Of a stretch of 64,000 nucleotides of DNA, positions 1-9,285 are shown piece by piece. The notes under the pieces are model-generated. The model saw only the letters and a program-made list of their open reading frames with translations. It had not been told where the DNA came from and made no database searches. The stretch spans positions 1 to 64,000 of the forward strand of contig JAKLKC010000003.1 in assembly GCA_023150875.1 (NCBI GenBank), given 5' to 3'. Source of the stretch: Myxococcota bacterium (GTDB lineage Bacteria > Myxococcota_A > UBA796 > UBA9615 > JAKLKC01). Made by a program: the position numbers and the translations under genes. How positions within the stretch are numbered: position 1 is the stretch's first letter; every line of letters starts with the position of its first letter.

Positions 1-1500
1 CTCCGGGGCCCCCACGACGACGTCCGCCTTTCCGTCGCCGTCCACGTCTCCCGCGCCGGCGACCGACGTGCCGTGGTAGGAGTGACCGTCGGGGGCGCCC
101 CGCCCCCACCACGACGGCAAGGCCGGGATCCCGCCCGCCGAGTCGGAGTAGAGGGCGGCGTAACCCTCGCCGTGGTAGTAGGCCCCCGGCGTGTAGGGCG
201 CCCCGGCGACCACGTCGTCGTAGCCGTCCGCGTCCACGTCCCCAGGGCCCGCCACCGAGTACCCCAGGGCGCGGTCGGCCGCCCCCGCGTCCGCGGTCCA
301 GGAGGCCGCCGCGGGGAGGCCGGCGGGCCCCCCGGCGTACACGGAGATCCTCCCCTCGAAGAGCCCCACGGCCTGGAAGAAGGGGGCGCTCACGACGACG
401 TCCCCGTACCCGTCCCCGTCCACGTCCCCCGCCGACGACACGGACCAGCCGAAGGCCGCGTACGCCTGACCGGAGCCCGCAACCCACGAGGGGGACGCCT
501 CCAACCCCCCGGCACCTCCGAGGTAGAGGTACGCCATCCCCTCGTCCGTCGCCCCACCGTCGGCGTAGGGCGCACCCACGATCACGTCGTCGTAGCCGTC
601 CCCGTTCACGTCTCCGGCGCCCGCCACGGCCCAGCCGAAGCTGGCCTGGGCCTGGCCGGGCACTGCCGTCCAGGCCGGTGCCGCGCCCAGCCCCGCCCCC
701 GAGCCCAGGTAGAGGACCGCCATCCCCTGGTCCGCGTATCCTCCGTCGTGGCCCGGCACGCCGACGACCACGTCGTCGTATCCGTCCCCGTTCACGTCCC
801 CCGCGCCCGCGACCGAGGACCCGAAGTGCGCGCGGTACTCGACCCCCTCGGCGCTCCACGCAGGCACGGCCTCCAAACCCGCCGTCCCGCCGCGGAAGAG
901 CACGGCCCGCCCCTCGTCCGCGTACCCCCCGTCGTACTGCGACGCGCCCACGATCACGTCGTCGTACCCGTCGCCGTCCACGTCCCCCGCGCCGGCGACC
1001 GCGTCCCCGAAGTCGGCCAGGTGTTGTCCCCCCGAGGCCGTCCAGTCGGGAGCCGCCCCGGGCCCCGCGGGCGAGCCGAGGTAGACGTCCACCCTGCCCT
1101 CCTGGCCGGCGGGACCCCCGTGGGCGGGCGCACCCACGATCACGTCGCCGTACCCGTCCCCGTCCACGTCCCCCGCCGACGCAACGGCCCTCCCCAGCCG
1201 GATCCCGGCCCCGTCCCCCTCCGCGACCCACGCCAGGTCCGAGAGCGGATCCCCCGCGGCCCTCGCCCCCCGCCGCGCGCCGCCGGCCCTCGCCGGGGCG
1301 CCCGCGGCGGCCTCCCCCGCAGCTCCCCACGCCGGTGTGGCCGCGGGGTGCAAGGGCCGGGACGCCTCCTCCGCGGCCGCCCCGCACCCCAACGCGGCCG
1401 TGACGATCCCCTCCGCGAGGACCGCCCGGATGGCGAACCGTGGGACGCGACGAGTCGTGGGGACGGCCGGCAACTCGGCCCTTCGGGAGCGGTGGTACAT
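1..1500 (-). CDS. FG-GAP/integrin-type repeat protein (3' end beyond window)
   Basis: Read on the minus strand from ATG at 1500, the frame stays open to base 1, so the C-terminus lies outside the window. After about 100 residues rich in Ala, Gly and Arg, seven copies of a repeat about 60 residues long follow. Each is centred on a motif such as GDVDGDGYDDVIVGAP, the Asp-rich calcium-binding loop of FG-GAP repeats, which build integrin-like beta-propellers on secreted or surface proteins. Residues 23-36 (FAIRAVLAEGIVTA, followed by ALGCG) are weakly hydrophobic and could be a signal sequence, but no good lipobox is seen. It faces away from the beta-helix gene at 1811. The family is clear; the ligand is not predictable. 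Confidence 0.85.
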   Translation of the reverse strand, partial: MYHRSRRAELPAVPTTRRVPRFAIRAVLAEGIVTAALGCGAAAEEASRPLHPAATPAWGAAGEAAAGAPARAGGARRGARAAGDPLSDLAWVAEGDGAGIRLGRAVASAGDVDGDGYGDVIVGAPAHGGPAGQEGRVDVYLGSPAGPGAAPDWTASGGQHLADFGDAVAGAGDVDGDGYDDVIVGASQYDGGYADEGRAVLFRGGTAGLEAVPAWSAEGVEYRAHFGSSVAGAGDVNGDGYDDVVVGVPGHDGGYADQGMAVLYLGSGAGLGAAPAWTAVPGQAQASFGWAVAGAGDVNGDGYDDVIVGAPYADGGATDEGMAYLYLGGAGGLEASPSWVAGSGQAYAAFGWSVSSAGDVDGDGYGDVVVSAPFFQAVGLFEGRISVYAGGPAGLPAAASWTADAGAADRALGYSVAGPGDVDADGYDDVVAGAPYTPGAYYHGEGYAALYSDSAGGIPALPSWWGRGAPDGHSYHGTSVAGAGDVDGDGKADVVVGAPE

Positions 1501-1574
1501 GGTTCCTCCACGCGGGCGTCGCGCGCGCTCGTGTATGGTGGACCTGTGCCGAAGCGACGTCGGGTCCCGAGGGG

Positions 1575-1602
1575 GTTATATCAACGCGAGCCTTCACATC
1601 AA
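1575..1602 (-). promoter_or_regulatory. Candidate sigma70-type promoter for the FG-GAP gene
   Basis: On the minus strand TTGATG (1602-1597) is followed after 16 nt by TATAAC (1580-1575), about 75 nt upstream of the ATG at 1500. It lies in an AT-richer patch within the otherwise very GC-rich 310-bp gap (1501-1810) between two divergent genes. I see nothing else in that gap apart from the Shine-Dalgarno of the next gene. Confidence 0.4.
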
Positions 1603-1810
1603 AGAAGAAACGGGAAGTCGGGAGAAACGAGCTAGGATCCCTCCCCGTCGGCGGTCCGCGTCACGGCGTCCGTGGACTCCGAGCCGGCCCCCTGGGTCCC
1701 CGTTACCCAGTCGGCGACGTCTTGATCGCCGCCCTAACCCGAGGCGGGCGCGTGGGGTCCGACCGGAGCGGCCCGCCCACCGCGGGTGGCCCATGAACGA
1801 GGAGGTGGAC

Positions 1811-3265
1811 GTGTCCGGATCGGCAGGGGTATGGAGTGGACGTCTCGGGATCGGCGGACTGGGGGCGCTCCTGGGAGTGGCAGCGGTGGTCCCGGCGCAC
1901 GCGGCGACCTTCGTGGTCGACGACGTCTCGGACACCGTGGACGCGAGCCCCGGCGACGGGGCCTGCGAGGACGCGGCGGGGTCCTGCACGCTCCGGGCGG
2001 CGGTGATGGAGGCGAACGCCCTCGCGGGGCCCGACGAGGTCCGCCTCCCGGCGGGCACCTACGTGCTGGCGATCCCGGGGATCGAGGAGGACGGCGCCCT
2101 CACCGGCGACCTGGACGTGCTGGACGACCTGGTGGTGGCGGGGGACGGCGCCGCCCGGTCCATCGTGGATGCCGCGGGGCTCGACCGGGTGTTCCACGCC
2201 AACGGCGTCATCGACGTCGCCCTCACCGCCCTGACGATGCGGAATGGCTACGTCACCGATCCCCACGTCACCCCCGCCCACGGCGGCTGCGTGTACCAGT
2301 ACGGATACCCCGGCGGTGCCACCCTCTCCATCACCGACGCGGTGATCTCGGGCTGCACGGTCACGGGGAACTCCAACAACCGCGGCGGGGGGGTCGGCTC
2401 GCTGTTCGGGTACGTGCACATCGCCGACTCGTCGATCGTCGGCAACCGCACGGCCATGGGGGGCACCGACCACGGCGGCGGCGTTTACCTCGCCGGCGAG
2501 GGCGGGTTCATCGAGAGGACCGTGTTCCGGCGCAACGCGAGTCGGGCGGGCGGCGGCCTCTCGGTCTCCGTCTGGTTCGTCCCCACCACCGTGACCGACT
2601 GCACCTTCACGGACAACGTCGCCTCGGCGGAGGGGGGAGGCATCGAGAAGTACCTCGGCACCCTGGAGATCTCCGGATCCACCTTCACCCGGAACAGCGC
2701 CAGCGCCGGCGGGGGGATCTGGTCCTACCAGAACGACACATGGATCGTGAACTCCACCCTCAGCGGCAACACCGCAGGGTCGGGGGGCGGCATCGTCTCC
2801 ACCGGCAGCGGCACCGTGGACCTTCAGAGCGTCACCATCACCCGCAACGTGTCCACCGTGGACCCCCAGACCGGGGGGATCTCGGCGGGCGCGAACCTGA
2901 GCCTCGCCAACACCATCCTGGCGGGCAACAACCCCGGCACCGCCGCGCCCGACTGCCAGGGAACCCTCAACTCCCTGGGCCACAACCTGGTGGGCAACAC
3001 CGGGGGCGTGATCCCCTACTGCGACGGCTTCGGCGCGCCCGGGGACCTCTACGGCGGCCCCGGCGCCATCCTCTCCCCCGACCTCGAGCCCCTGGCGTAC
3101 AACGGCGGGCCCACCCGCACCCACGCCCTGCGCTCCTCCAGCCCCGCCATCGACGCTGGCGACGACGCGCTGTGCCCGACGGTCGACCAGCGCGGCTCGC
3201 CGCGACCCACCGACGGCGACGGCGACGGCGTCCTCCGCTGCGACATCGGCGCCTACGAGCGCTGA
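1811..3265 (+). CDS. Secreted right-handed parallel beta-helix protein
   Basis: 484 residues with a signal peptide (hydrophobic GLGALLGVAAVVPAHA, likely cleaved before ATF). The first mature segment has the CSLREA-like pattern GACEDAAGSCTLRAAVMEAN, followed by many Gly/Asn/Ser-rich turns (TDNVASAEGGGIEKY, NSASAGGGI) typical of pectate-lyase-like beta-helices. The end, SPAIDAGDDALCP then DIGAYER, is the 'choice-of-anchor Q' type C-terminus. I chose GTG at 1811 because GGAGG at 1801-1805 sits 5 nt upstream; ATG at 1793 is in frame six codons earlier and is the alternative. No catalytic residues are identifiable, so adhesion or polysaccharide binding is only a guess. Confidence 0.85.
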   Translation: MSGSAGVWSGRLGIGGLGALLGVAAVVPAHAATFVVDDVSDTVDASPGDGACEDAAGSCTLRAAVMEANALAGPDEVRLPAGTYVLAIPGIEEDGALTGDLDVLDDLVVAGDGAARSIVDAAGLDRVFHANGVIDVALTALTMRNGYVTDPHVTPAHGGCVYQYGYPGGATLSITDAVISGCTVTGNSNNRGGGVGSLFGYVHIADSSIVGNRTAMGGTDHGGGVYLAGEGGFIERTVFRRNASRAGGGLSVSVWFVPTTVTDCTFTDNVASAEGGGIEKYLGTLEISGSTFTRNSASAGGGIWSYQNDTWIVNSTLSGNTAGSGGGIVSTGSGTVDLQSVTITRNVSTVDPQTGGISAGANLSLANTILAGNNPGTAAPDCQGTLNSLGHNLVGNTGGVIPYCDGFGAPGDLYGGPGAILSPDLEPLAYNGGPTRTHALRSSSPAIDAGDDALCPTVDQRGSPRPTDGDGDGVLRCDIGAYER

Positions 3266-3374
3266 TCGCCCTCCCGACGCGCGATCCGGCCCCCCCGATC
3301 TCCCCTCACTTCGTGCCGTCGCCCGCGCCCGTGCCCGGCCCCCCGCACATCGGTCCACCTGGACCCGCACCCCG

Positions 3375-3788
3375 TCAGATCCCGGTGTCGTCGTCCCCGG
3401 CGGTGTCGTCGTCGCCACCACCGTTCGCCGCATCCCAGAGGTCGTCGTAGTGGTCGATGAGGTCGTCGCAGGGCGTCGTGTGGATGTTCATGATCTCGGC
3501 GGCACAGCCGTTGCGGATCTCGTTCCGCAGCTCGACCTTCGAGGCGGAGACGTACACCGCGAAGTCCGCCGAGCATTGGGAGGTGTGGTCGGCGGCGTCG
3601 ATGTACCCCGCCACTACCCAGTCCTCGCCCACGGCGAGGGAGCACTCCACCAGGCGGTCCGACCAGGCCGAGCAGTACTGCTCGCACGCCTTGTTGCTGC
3701 CGCAGCCCAGCGCCCCCAGGGCCGCCGCCGCGCCCGCCACCACCGCCGCCCATCGCCTCGCGCCACCGATCGGACCGTTCGTGCTCAT
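3375..3788 (-). CDS. Small Cys-rich predicted lipoprotein at the end of the Tad operon
   Basis: 137 residues. The N-terminus has a basic start, a hydrophobic stretch (AAVVAGAAAALGALGC) and a cysteine that may be lipidated, although the lipobox is atypical (ALGC). The mature part has five more cysteines (CEQYC, VEC, SQC, NGC, TPC) suited to disulfides, so periplasmic or surface location is likely. It ends in the low-complexity tail GGGDDDTAGDDDTGI. Its ATG overlaps the stop of the upstream tadA gene (ATGA), which places it last in the minus-strand Tad operon. No family recognised; a Tad-associated accessory lipoprotein is an inference from position. Confidence 0.75.
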   Translation of the reverse strand: MSTNGPIGGARRWAAVVAGAAAALGALGCGSNKACEQYCSAWSDRLVECSLAVGEDWVVAGYIDAADHTSQCSADFAVYVSASKVELRNEIRNGCAAEIMNIHTTPCDDLIDHYDDLWDAANGGGDDDTAGDDDTGI

Positions 3789-4933
3789 GGATGCCTCGTC
3801 TCGTCGCCGTCCGCGGTGGACCGCGGAGGCGGTAGCCTCTTCATGCTCTCCGGGATCTCCAGGCCCTCCACCCGGAGCGCCTCCTCGAACGTCGGGCGCG
3901 CCACGCACTCCAGGTCGCCCTGGATCCGCCCGTCCCCACCCACCCCCCGCGCCCGGAAGCGGAAGATGTCCCGGACCTGGTACTCCCCCTCCGCCGAGAG
4001 GGGCATCACCTCGGTGATCTGGGTCACCCGGCGCGACCCGTCGTGGAACCGCGCCACCTGCACCACCACGTCGATGGCGGAGGAGATCTGCACGCGCAGC
4101 GCCTTGAGCGGCATCTGCACGTCGCTCATCATGCACAGGGTCTCCAGGCGGGCCATCGTGTCGATGGGGTGGTTGGAGTGGGTCGTGCTCATGGAGCCCC
4201 GGTGCCCCGACGTCATCGCCTGCACCAGGTCGATGGCCTCGCCGCCCCGGCACTCGCCGATGACGATGCGGTCCGGCCGCAGGCGCAGGCAGCTCCGCAG
4301 CAGCTCCCGCATCGTCACCGCCCCCCGGCCGCTCCGGTCCGGCGGACGGGTCTCGAAGTTCAGGACGTGGGGCTGCTGGAGCTGGAGCTCCGTCGCGTCC
4401 TCCAGCACCAGGATCCTCTGGTCCGACGGGATCAGCCCCGAGATCACGTTCAGGAGCGAGGTCTTGCCGCTCCCGGTGCCGCCGCTGACGATGAGGTTCC
4501 GGGCGCCGACCACCACCACCCGCAGGAAGTCCGCCGCCTCGTCGGTGATGGTGCCCAGCTCCACCAGGCGCCGGATGGTCATGGTCTCCCGGCCGAACTT
4601 GCGGATGGCCAGGTAGACGCCCCGTCGCGCCGTCGGCGGTGCCACCACCGCCACCCGGGACCCGTCGGGGAGCCGGGCGTCCAGCATCGGCGATTCGTGG
4701 GAGATCGTCTTGCCCACGTACTGCGCGACGTTCCGGATCGCCGCCATCAGCGCCTCGGGGGAGGCGAAGCGGACGTCGGTGCGGTAGAGCATCCCCCCCC
4801 GCTCCACGAAGACCTCGTCGTGGCCGTTCACCAGGATGTCGGCGACGGACGGGTCCCGGAGGAGGGCCTGGAGGGGGGCGAGGTGGACCTCCAGGGACTG
4901 CCGGAAGATGGTGTCGGAGTCGGGGATGCTCAC
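3785..4933 (-). CDS. tadA: Second TadA/CpaF-type secretion ATPase
   Basis: 382-residue hexameric AAA-type ATPase of the type II/IV secretion superfamily, which powers pilus assembly at the inner membrane. Visible motifs are the entry segment VADILVNGHDEVFVERG, Walker A GGTGSGKTS near residues 148-156, ILVLEDATELQ, RPDRIVIGECRGGEA (Walker B region) and the His box MSTTHSNHP. The GTG at 4933 overlaps the stop of the FHA gene upstream (GTGA), and its own stop overlaps the lipoprotein start. It lacks the long N-terminal domain and FHA domain of the other ATPase at 10125-11732, so the locus holds two distinct ATPases. Confidence 0.93.
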   Translation of the reverse strand: MSIPDSDTIFRQSLEVHLAPLQALLRDPSVADILVNGHDEVFVERGGMLYRTDVRFASPEALMAAIRNVAQYVGKTISHESPMLDARLPDGSRVAVVAPPTARRGVYLAIRKFGRETMTIRRLVELGTITDEAADFLRVVVVGARNLIVSGGTGSGKTSLLNVISGLIPSDQRILVLEDATELQLQQPHVLNFETRPPDRSGRGAVTMRELLRSCLRLRPDRIVIGECRGGEAIDLVQAMTSGHRGSMSTTHSNHPIDTMARLETLCMMSDVQMPLKALRVQISSAIDVVVQVARFHDGSRRVTQITEVMPLSAEGEYQVRDIFRFRARGVGGDGRIQGDLECVARPTFEEALRVEGLEIPESMKRLPPPRSTADGDETRHP

Positions 4934-7098
4934 GGGCTCACCCCCGCCTGCTCCAGCTCCTGGAGCCTCGCCTCGGCCTTCTCCCGGTATACGAACCCCG
5001 ATCCCTGGGGAGCGATGGCGAGCACCTGCTTGTACCAGGCCGCCGCCTCCTTGTTCCGGGCCGCCGTGCCGTCCTTCTGGGCGACGTAGCCCCGGGCGTA
5101 GATCTCCCGGGCCTTCTCCTCCAACTGGCTCAGCTCCTTGCGGACCGAGGTGTTGCCGGGCTCCAGCCGCGCCGCCTCCCCCCACGCGGTCCGCGCCGCG
5201 GCGTGGTCCCCGGCCTGGTAGGCCCGGCGGCCGAGGCCCAGGAGCTGCTCGATGCGCTTGGACCGGACCTCCCTCGCCCGGGGGCTGCGCCACTCGGGAT
5301 CGAGCTGGGTCATGCCCGCCACCGCCTCCCGCAGGCGGCTGTCCGCGCCGTCCAGGTCCCCCCGGCGCAGCGCGTCCATGCCGTTCTGGAGGTTCCGCTC
5401 CACCCGCTCCACCCGGCCCAGCATCTCCTGGGCCTCGGCGACCATGTTGGCGTCGGAGCCCCGCATGAGGCCCTCCAGCTCCGTCCGCGCCCCCTCGACG
5501 TCCCCGCCCAGGTAGCGCTTCCTCACCGCCTCCACCGCCCCGCTCCGCGAGGCCGACGCCCCCCGCGTGCCGCCCCGCACCCTTCCCGCGGCGCCCGTCC
5601 CCCGCCCCGAGGGCAGCCCCTTGGCCAGGACCGCGTCCCTCTCCTCGATCCCCGCCAGGAGGTCGGCCAGGCCCGGCACCTCGGGGTCGTGGCGGGTCGC
5701 CAGCTCCAGGGCGGACCGGGCCCCCTCGATGTCGTCCACGGCGAGGGCGGCGTGCCCCGCGGCGATGGCCTCCCCCGCCGCCTTCTGGAGCCAGCCCGTG
5801 AGCAGCGTGCGGGCCTCGCCGAAGTAGCGGCTGGAGGCCGGCATCTCCGAGAACCGTTCCCGCGCCTTCTCGGGGACCCCCTGGTCCAGCAGCAGCTTCA
5901 CCAGGTCCAGGCGCTCCCGGTTGGTCCGCTCCGCCACCACGCTCTGGCGGAGGGCCTCGGCCTCGCGGATCCGCGGGTCGTCGGGGGGGACCTGGTCCAG
6001 GACCTGGAGGGCGCGGTCCCACTGCTCGGCGTCGTAGGCGACCTGGGCCTCCTTCACCAGCGCCGTCCCGTCGGCCTGGGCCTCCTTCCCGATCATCGGG
6101 GCCACGTTGCGCCAGACCGCCACGCCCAGGGCACCCACCATCAGGAGGGAGGTCAGGCCCAGCAGGAAGGCCATCGCCGGGGTGAAGCTCAGCGCGCCCA
6201 GGCGCACCCGCTGGCGGCCGTCGAGCCCCGCCTCCACCCGGATCCCCGCCGGGGCCTCGGGGGCCGCCGGGGGCGCCGGGGCCGCGCCGGGGAGGGGGGC
6301 CCCGGGCCGGGGAGGGGTGTAGAGGGGGCGCGACACCGGCGGCGGGGCGTCGGCTCCCGCCGCGTCCGCGCGATGGAGGACGAAGCGCACCTCGCCGATC
6401 TGGAACCGGCCGCCGTGGCGGAGGCTCGCCTCCCGGACCGCCGCGCCGTCCACTTGGATCCCGTTGGTGCTCCCCAGGTCCACGACGCGGTACTCGGCGC
6501 CGGTCCACTCCACCCGGGCGTGCCGCCGGGAGGCGTAGGGGTCCTCCAGCACCACGTCGTTGCCCGCCTGGGCGCCGATGGACAGGCCCGCGGAGGTCAC
6601 GGGGAAGCGGCGCCCCGCGAGGGTCCCGGAGAGGACCTCCACCTCGGCCGGCGGGGTCGGGGCGGGCGCGTACGACGAGGGCCCGAGCTGCGCCACCGGC
6701 CGCGCCGGGGCCGGCGTGGCGGGGGGAGGAGGCGCCAGGGCCGGGAAGGTCGCCGTCCGCCGCTGTCCCCCCACGATGGTGGCGTCGTCGTCGGCCGCCT
6801 CCTCGGCTGCCCCGTCGTCCTGGAACACCGCCCGGAAGGGCCCGATCACCAGCACGTCGCCGGTGGACAGGGGCGTCTCGGCGGCCCGGATCCCGTTCAC
6901 CGCCGTGCCGTTGGCGCTCCCCAGGTCCCGGAGGCTCCAGCGCTCGCCCACCCGCACCAGCTCGCAGTGGCGCTTGCTGACCCCACCGTCCCGGAGCACA
7001 AGGTGACTCTCGGGCAGGCGGCCGATCACGAACGGGCTGCCCTCCACCCGGTGCTGGACCGCGGTCCCGTCGGGGGTGTGCACGACGAGGGTCGGCAT
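4930..7098 (-). CDS. Double-FHA membrane protein with TPR-like repeats
   Basis: 722 residues. FHA domain 1 lies near residues 20-95 (FVIGRLPESHLVLRDGGVSK, LRDLGSANGT) and FHA domain 2 near 153-236 (DPYASRRHARV, VVDLGSTNGIQVDG); both keep the Arg, Ser-x-x-His and Asn residues that bind phosphothreonine. A Pro-rich linker leads to one membrane span (AFLLGLTSLLMVGALGVAVW, about 310-330). The rest is Ala/Leu/Arg-rich helical repeat resembling TPRs, with one long basic Gly/Arg/Ser linker. It sits between another FHA protein (4 bp gap) and tadA. Likely role: a scaffold linking phospho-signals to the Tad machine. Confidence 0.88.
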   Translation of the reverse strand: MPTLVVHTPDGTAVQHRVEGSPFVIGRLPESHLVLRDGGVSKRHCELVRVGERWSLRDLGSANGTAVNGIRAAETPLSTGDVLVIGPFRAVFQDDGAAEEAADDDATIVGGQRRTATFPALAPPPPATPAPARPVAQLGPSSYAPAPTPPAEVEVLSGTLAGRRFPVTSAGLSIGAQAGNDVVLEDPYASRRHARVEWTGAEYRVVDLGSTNGIQVDGAAVREASLRHGGRFQIGEVRFVLHRADAAGADAPPPVSRPLYTPPRPGAPLPGAAPAPPAAPEAPAGIRVEAGLDGRQRVRLGALSFTPAMAFLLGLTSLLMVGALGVAVWRNVAPMIGKEAQADGTALVKEAQVAYDAEQWDRALQVLDQVPPDDPRIREAEALRQSVVAERTNRERLDLVKLLLDQGVPEKARERFSEMPASSRYFGEARTLLTGWLQKAAGEAIAAGHAALAVDDIEGARSALELATRHDPEVPGLADLLAGIEERDAVLAKGLPSGRGTGAAGRVRGGTRGASASRSGAVEAVRKRYLGGDVEGARTELEGLMRGSDANMVAEAQEMLGRVERVERNLQNGMDALRRGDLDGADSRLREAVAGMTQLDPEWRSPRAREVRSKRIEQLLGLGRRAYQAGDHAAARTAWGEAARLEPGNTSVRKELSQLEEKAREIYARGYVAQKDGTAARNKEAAAWYKQVLAIAPQGSGFVYREKAEARLQELEQAGVSP

Positions 7099-7102
7099 CG
7101 GC

Positions 7103-8377
7103 CTACCTTCCCCCCCTCATGGTCTCGTCCAGGGCGTTCAGCTGGCTCTCCACCGAGCGGTACCGCTCGTCGTCGGGATCGGCGATGAGGGCCAGCATGA
7201 ACTCCAGCTCCTTGCGCGCCTCCCGGTACTGCCGCAGGCGCATCATCTTGTAGTAGCTGAACTTCGCGTTGCGGTACTTCTCGTCCCGCAGCGCCAGCGC
7301 CTCGGCGCGCTTCGCCTCCACCTGCCCCTTCAGCGGCAGGTCCCGGGGCAGCAGCTTGAGCAGCCGCTCCGCCTCGGCGAGGTGGAGGAGGGCGATGGTG
7401 AGGTTGTCCTCCTTCAGCCGGTGCTCCTCCAGCCGCTTGTCCGCGATCTGGTACTCCTTCTCGGCGTTGGCCTGGATCTCGGCGTCGGTGCGCCCCCCCT
7501 TGGAGCCCACGATCTCCGGCAGCCCCGCCCGGGCGACCCGGCGCACCCCCTGCCCCCCCTCCACCGAGGGCTTGAAGAAGGCGTCCTTCCCGAAGGCCAG
7601 GGCCACCGCGACCAGCAGCAGCAGCATCGCCACCCGGACCCCCGGGCTGCTCAGGGCGCTCTTCGAGGCGGGTCGCCGCCCACCGGGGGCGCCGTAGGGC
7701 TCGGCGACGCCGACGGGAGGGAGGGGGGAGGTGGGGACGGCGGGGTGGGGCGGCGGGGCATACACCGCCGTCCCGTCCACGTCGCCCCGGTGACCCGGCG
7801 GGCCGGATCGGGTCGCGCCGCCAGGGGCGGGAGGCGTGTAGACCATCGTGCCGTCCCCTTCGCCCCGGACGGGAGGGGGAGGCGGCGTGCGGGCGGCCTC
7901 GGCGCGGGGGGGTGTGTAGACCATGGTCCCGTCCCCCTCGCCCCGGCCTCCCGCCGCTGGGGGAGGCGCGTACGCGGGGCCGGCGGGCGCGGTCCGGACG
8001 GGCGGGGTCGGCGGCGCCGCGGGGGCGACCGGGGCCGTCCCGACGTTGGGGAGGCCCGGGGCGTGGGCGGGGAGGGGGTCCGGGACGAACCGCATGCGCC
8101 GCTGGGCGGTCTGGACGACGTCCGCGGGCCGGAGCTCCACGGTGCCCTCCACCAGGGCGCCGTTCACCAGGGCCGGGCGCAGGGTGTCACCGGCGGCGAT
8201 GAGGAACCGGTCGCCGACGTTGCGGATCAGCGCCTGCACCGGCGCCATGTCGACGTCGGGGAAGCAGAGCTCGCAGCCGGTGTCGGCGCCGATGCGGACG
8301 TACTCCTGCGAGAAGGCGAACTCCGCCGTGGACCGCCCCGCGGCGTCGAGGAGCTGGATGCGAAAGCCGCGTGCCAT
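7103..8377 (-). CDS. FHA-domain membrane protein
   Basis: 424 residues from the ATG at 8377, which overlaps the tadC stop (TGATG). One FHA-like domain spans residues 20-100 (VRIGADTGCELCFPDVDMAP), but the usual Ser-x-x-His is replaced by APVQALI, so phosphopeptide binding may be lost. Next comes a Pro-rich region carrying repeated GEGDGTMVYTPP-type segments (three close variants, ending DGTMVYTPP or DGTAVYAPP), then one membrane span (VAMLLLLVAVALAFG, about 242-260) and a helical C-terminus. The repeated segments contain Thr and Tyr, so they could be kinase targets; that is speculation. It forms a pair with the downstream 722-aa FHA protein. Confidence 0.82.
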   Translation of the reverse strand: MARGFRIQLLDAAGRSTAEFAFSQEYVRIGADTGCELCFPDVDMAPVQALIRNVGDRFLIAAGDTLRPALVNGALVEGTVELRPADVVQTAQRRMRFVPDPLPAHAPGLPNVGTAPVAPAAPPTPPVRTAPAGPAYAPPPAAGGRGEGDGTMVYTPPRAEAARTPPPPPVRGEGDGTMVYTPPAPGGATRSGPPGHRGDVDGTAVYAPPPHPAVPTSPLPPVGVAEPYGAPGGRRPASKSALSSPGVRVAMLLLLVAVALAFGKDAFFKPSVEGGQGVRRVARAGLPEIVGSKGGRTDAEIQANAEKEYQIADKRLEEHRLKEDNLTIALLHLAEAERLLKLLPRDLPLKGQVEAKRAEALALRDEKYRNAKFSYYKMMRLRQYREARKELEFMLALIADPDDERYRSVESQLNALDETMRGGR

Positions 8378-9276
8378 CAGAAGAGGTCCCCGTTCGCGTA
8401 GCGGATCATCACGGGCCCGAACAGCGTCAGGAACACGGCGACCAGGATGGTCATCAGCGGGAAGAGGATCTTGACCCCGGACTCCGCCGCCACCCGCTCG
8501 GCCCGCTGCGTGCGCTTGAGTCGGCTCGCCTGGGCCTGGATCCGGAGCACCTGGCTCAGGGGCGTGCCCATCTGCTCGGCCTGGATGATCGCCGCCACCA
8601 CCATGTTCAGGTACTCCGACTGCACCCGCTCCCGCAGGTTCAGGAGCGCCTGCTTCCGGGTGACGCCCAGGCGCATCTCCTGGAGGGTGTAGTGCATCTC
8701 CTCCACCAGGGGGCCCGGGGCGGTGTCGCGCTCCACCACCTGGGCGAGGGCGCCGACGAAGTCGAGGCCGGCGCCGAGGGCCAGGGAGAGGAGGTCCAGG
8801 GCGAAGGGCAGGTGCCGGTTCACGTGGGTCAGGCGCCGCACCCCGCGGTCCTCCAGCCAGAAGAAGGGGGTCGCGGTACCCAGGGTGAAGGCCACCCCCA
8901 TGAGCACCGCGCTGGAGCCCTCGAGCCACACCATCGCGAACGCCCCGGAGACCAGCGAGAAGGCCATGCCCACGAGCCCCGACAGGGCCATGAACTCGTC
9001 GGGGGTCCAGCCCCCGGGGTGACCCGCCCTCGCCAGGGCGACGGTGAGCTGGGCGCGGAAGCCCCGGACCGGGAGACGCCCGCACTGGTAGGCGGGGATG
9101 TAGATGAGGGTGCCGACCAGCCGGTAGAGGGGGCTGGACGCCATCAGCTCCTCGCGCCGGTGGGCGATGAACCCGCGGCGCGGGGCGGGGTCCACCCACC
9201 CCGGGTCCGGGGCGAGGGACCACACCGCCAGGAAGATGGCGGCGGCGAACACGATGACCGCGGCGAGGGCGAACAT
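8377..9276 (-). CDS. tadC: TadC, type II secretion F-domain inner-membrane protein
   Basis: 299 residues with hydrophobic spans at the N-terminus, middle and C-terminus. The T2SS F domain is recognisable at HLPFALDLLSLALGAGLDF and AEQMGTPLSQVLRIQA, a segment shared by TadB and TadC proteins. These form the inner-membrane platform that the TadA ATPase turns to add or remove pilin. It lies 9 bp after tadB and its stop overlaps the start of the next FHA gene. The order TadA-TadB-TadC is standard for Tad loci. Confidence 0.93.
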   Translation of the reverse strand: MFALAAVIVFAAAIFLAVWSLAPDPGWVDPAPRRGFIAHRREELMASSPLYRLVGTLIYIPAYQCGRLPVRGFRAQLTVALARAGHPGGWTPDEFMALSGLVGMAFSLVSGAFAMVWLEGSSAVLMGVAFTLGTATPFFWLEDRGVRRLTHVNRHLPFALDLLSLALGAGLDFVGALAQVVERDTAPGPLVEEMHYTLQEMRLGVTRKQALLNLRERVQSEYLNMVVAAIIQAEQMGTPLSQVLRIQAQASRLKRTQRAERVAAESGVKILFPLMTILVAVFLTLFGPVMIRYANGDLF

Positions 9277-9285
9277 GTCCCGTTC

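Noticed and set aside
1..1500. Repeat unit array as a CRISPR-like element
   Set aside because: The periodic similarity is protein-coding (FG-GAP repeats about 60 codons apart), not identical direct repeats with spacers.
1337..1792. Upstream extension of the beta-helix gene
   Set aside because: It crosses the divergent gene and its promoter, and would bury the signal peptide inside the protein.
3352..3365. GGTCCA/TGGACC hairpin as a terminator between convergent genes
   Set aside because: Only 6 bp with a 2-nt loop and no T-run; too weak to call.
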